Source: Gemmatimonadota bacterium (GTDB lineage Bacteria > Gemmatimonadota > Gemmatimonadetes > Palauibacterales > Palauibacteraceae). From it: DNA of 5,176 bases. Position numbers and translations under genes: made by a program. Location: NCBI GenBank assembly GCA_023554435.1, contig JAMJQV010000239.1, positions 1 to 5,176 on the forward strand, given 5' to 3'. Position 1 is the stretch's first letter, and every line of letters begins with the position of its first letter. Positions 4,197 through 5,176 of this stretch are shown piece after piece. Below the pieces are notes generated by a model. That model ran no database searches, was not told the DNA's origin, and saw nothing but the letters and a program-made list of their open reading frames with translations.

Positions 4197-5176
4197 CTAC
4201 TGCCAGCGCTCGAACCAGCTTCCGGGGACCTCTGCGAGTCCACCGAACGCGGCCTTGGAGGCCATGGTCAGGTTGCAGGACTCATAGAGAAACTTCTTGT
4301 TTCCGTTACCCAGGTCGGAAGCCGGGGTCGTCTCGCCAATCAACTCGTTCAGCCCGGTGATCGTAGCTCCCTGGACCGTCTGATAACCGTTGCTCGTGAC
4401 ATACCCACCAACGAGGACGAGACCGTCCCACTCGAACGACCCGTTCATCGTGAGGTTGTTTCGTACGATCACGGTGCCCCTGCCGCTGTGCGTCGGAGTG
4501 AGCTCGATGCTGTTCTTCACGTAAATGACGGGCCACTCGTCCGAGCCCATAGAGCCGAAATCGGGCCAGCTATCGGGTGGAACGGTGTAGTCAGGGGCGA
4601 GCAGGCCCTCGTTGACGATCTTGTTCCAGGGGACCCCGGTGGACTGAAGCAACTCGATCCCGCTGGGGGCCTCGTAGACATCGGGCGCTCCCTGCGGAAC
4701 CAGGCCACCGCCGCTCTGAGTGTATCCCCCCGGTGGTACCGCCACCCCGGCTACCGTAGCTGCTGGTGAGTTCGGGCAATTCGGGTCGCCGCCAGGAGCC
4801 TGGTCGACTCCCGAGATGGTTCCCGCGCCACCGTTCTTCTGCAGGCCGGATCCCGAGGCGAACGACGCCTTGGCCACCACTGACCCCGCGCTGAACAACG
4901 CCAGGCGCGATACGGTCCGGGACGCCGTACCGCCCTCCGGGGGTGTATACGTCGAGGTCGAACGAATGCGATACAGCACTCTGTCGTTGGGCAGGTCCAG
5001 GACCTTCTCCCCCTCGACGATGGCCGAACCGGAAGCATACGTGAACGTATCCGTAGTCGTCGCCTCGAGCCGGGTGCCCAGGTACTGCTGGAGTCCCGCA
5101 TCGGCTACGTAGAATGCGGTCGTCCCCGCCTCCTGGTTCTGACTCGCGCGCAGCTCCGTTTCAGTCATCACCATAC
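4197..5176 (-). CDS. pilX: PilX-like minor pilin / pilus assembly protein, N-terminus missing (window edge)
   Basis: At least 325 residues are visible, ending at a TAG at 4199-4197. The frame stays open to the right edge, and the first methionines (M-V-M, from 5174) are probably internal. In PilX proteins the segment seen here, TETELRASQNQEAGTTAFYVADAGLQQYL, directly follows the N-terminal hydrophobic helix, and F-Y-x-A-[DE]-A-G-L is the family hallmark. The helix itself should lie just outside the window. The rest is extracytoplasmic: a Gly/Pro/Ser-rich section (about 110-170), then strand-rich sequence, VIYVKNSIEL (216-225) and GRGTVIVRNNLTMNGSFEWDGLVLVGG in two parts (231-257). Repeated I/V-x-N/G short strands of that kind are typical of PilX proteins from non-gammaproteobacterial lineages and suggest a small beta-helix or bactofilin-like stack. 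Two cysteines (C133, C300, in visible numbering) might pair. The gene faces the pilW-like gene tail to tail instead of following it. Family call from the N-terminal segment is good; the C-terminal fold is inferred. Confidence 0.78.
   Translation of the reverse strand, partial: MVMTETELRASQNQEAGTTAFYVADAGLQQYLGTRLEATTTDTFTYASGSAIVEGEKVLDLPNDRVLYRIRSTSTYTPPEGGTASRTVSRLALFSAGSVVAKASFASGSGLQKNGGAGTISGVDQAPGGDPNCPNSPAATVAGVAVPPGGYTQSGGGLVPQGAPDVYEAPSGIELLQSTGVPWNKIVNEGLLAPDYTVPPDSWPDFGSMGSDEWPVIYVKNSIELTPTHSGRGTVIVRNNLTMNGSFEWDGLVLVGGYVTSNGYQTVQGATITGLNELIGETTPASDLGNGNKKFLYESCNLTMASKAAFGGLAEVPGSWFERWQ

Noticed and set aside
4720..5112. A 130-codon plus-strand open frame opposite the pilX-like gene
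   Set aside because: It is antisense to a gene with a recognisable PilX N-terminal motif, and its own product has no motif.

Overview
The window looks like chromosomal DNA from a high-GC Gram-negative-type bacterium with type IV pili. The overall flavour (minor pilins with short alanine- and arginine-rich leaders, a Tll0287-like c-heme protein, a strongly GC-biased third codon position) would fit Gemmatimonadota or a deltaproteobacterial/Myxococcota-type lineage. That placement is an impression, not a demonstrated assignment.

Layout. On the left, two minus-strand genes form a tight unit read right to left: a small secreted Tll0287/DUF3365-type protein with one CxxCH heme site (1226-1837), then, 10 bases on, a class V PLP aminotransferase of the serine-glyoxylate/alanine-glyoxylate family (28-1215). 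A possible further gene of the same unit begins at base 13 and leaves the window. A 329-base divergent intergenic region (1838-2166) separates this unit from a plus-strand operon of three minor pilins/pseudopilins: a GspH/FimT-like protein (2167-2631), a PilV-like protein (2642-3058) and a PilW-like protein (3079-3912), with gaps of 10 and 20 bases. Each carries the prepilin peptidase signature G|F-x-L-V-E followed by a hydrophobic helix. A 284-base convergent intergenic region (3913-4196) follows. It holds a strong hairpin whose base-pairing pattern points to termination of minus-strand transcription. On the right, a PilX-like protein (4197-5176, N-terminus outside the window) is read on the minus strand, tail to tail with the pilW-like gene.

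Function. The FimT/PilV/PilW/PilX-like proteins are the usual set of minor pilins that prime assembly of a type IV pilus and sit at its tip, and here they probably act together although pilX lies on the opposite strand. The FimT-like protein ends in a GRxR sequence, the motif linked to DNA binding by FimT in natural transformation. The aminotransferase and heme protein are metabolically separate from the pilus genes, and nothing visible links the two halves.

I see no mobile element, CRISPR array, tRNA or rRNA, and no clear undescribed multi-gene system. The most useful leads are the split and inverted minor-pilin cluster, the FimT GRxR tail, the heme protein/aminotransferase pairing, and the strand-informative hairpin.
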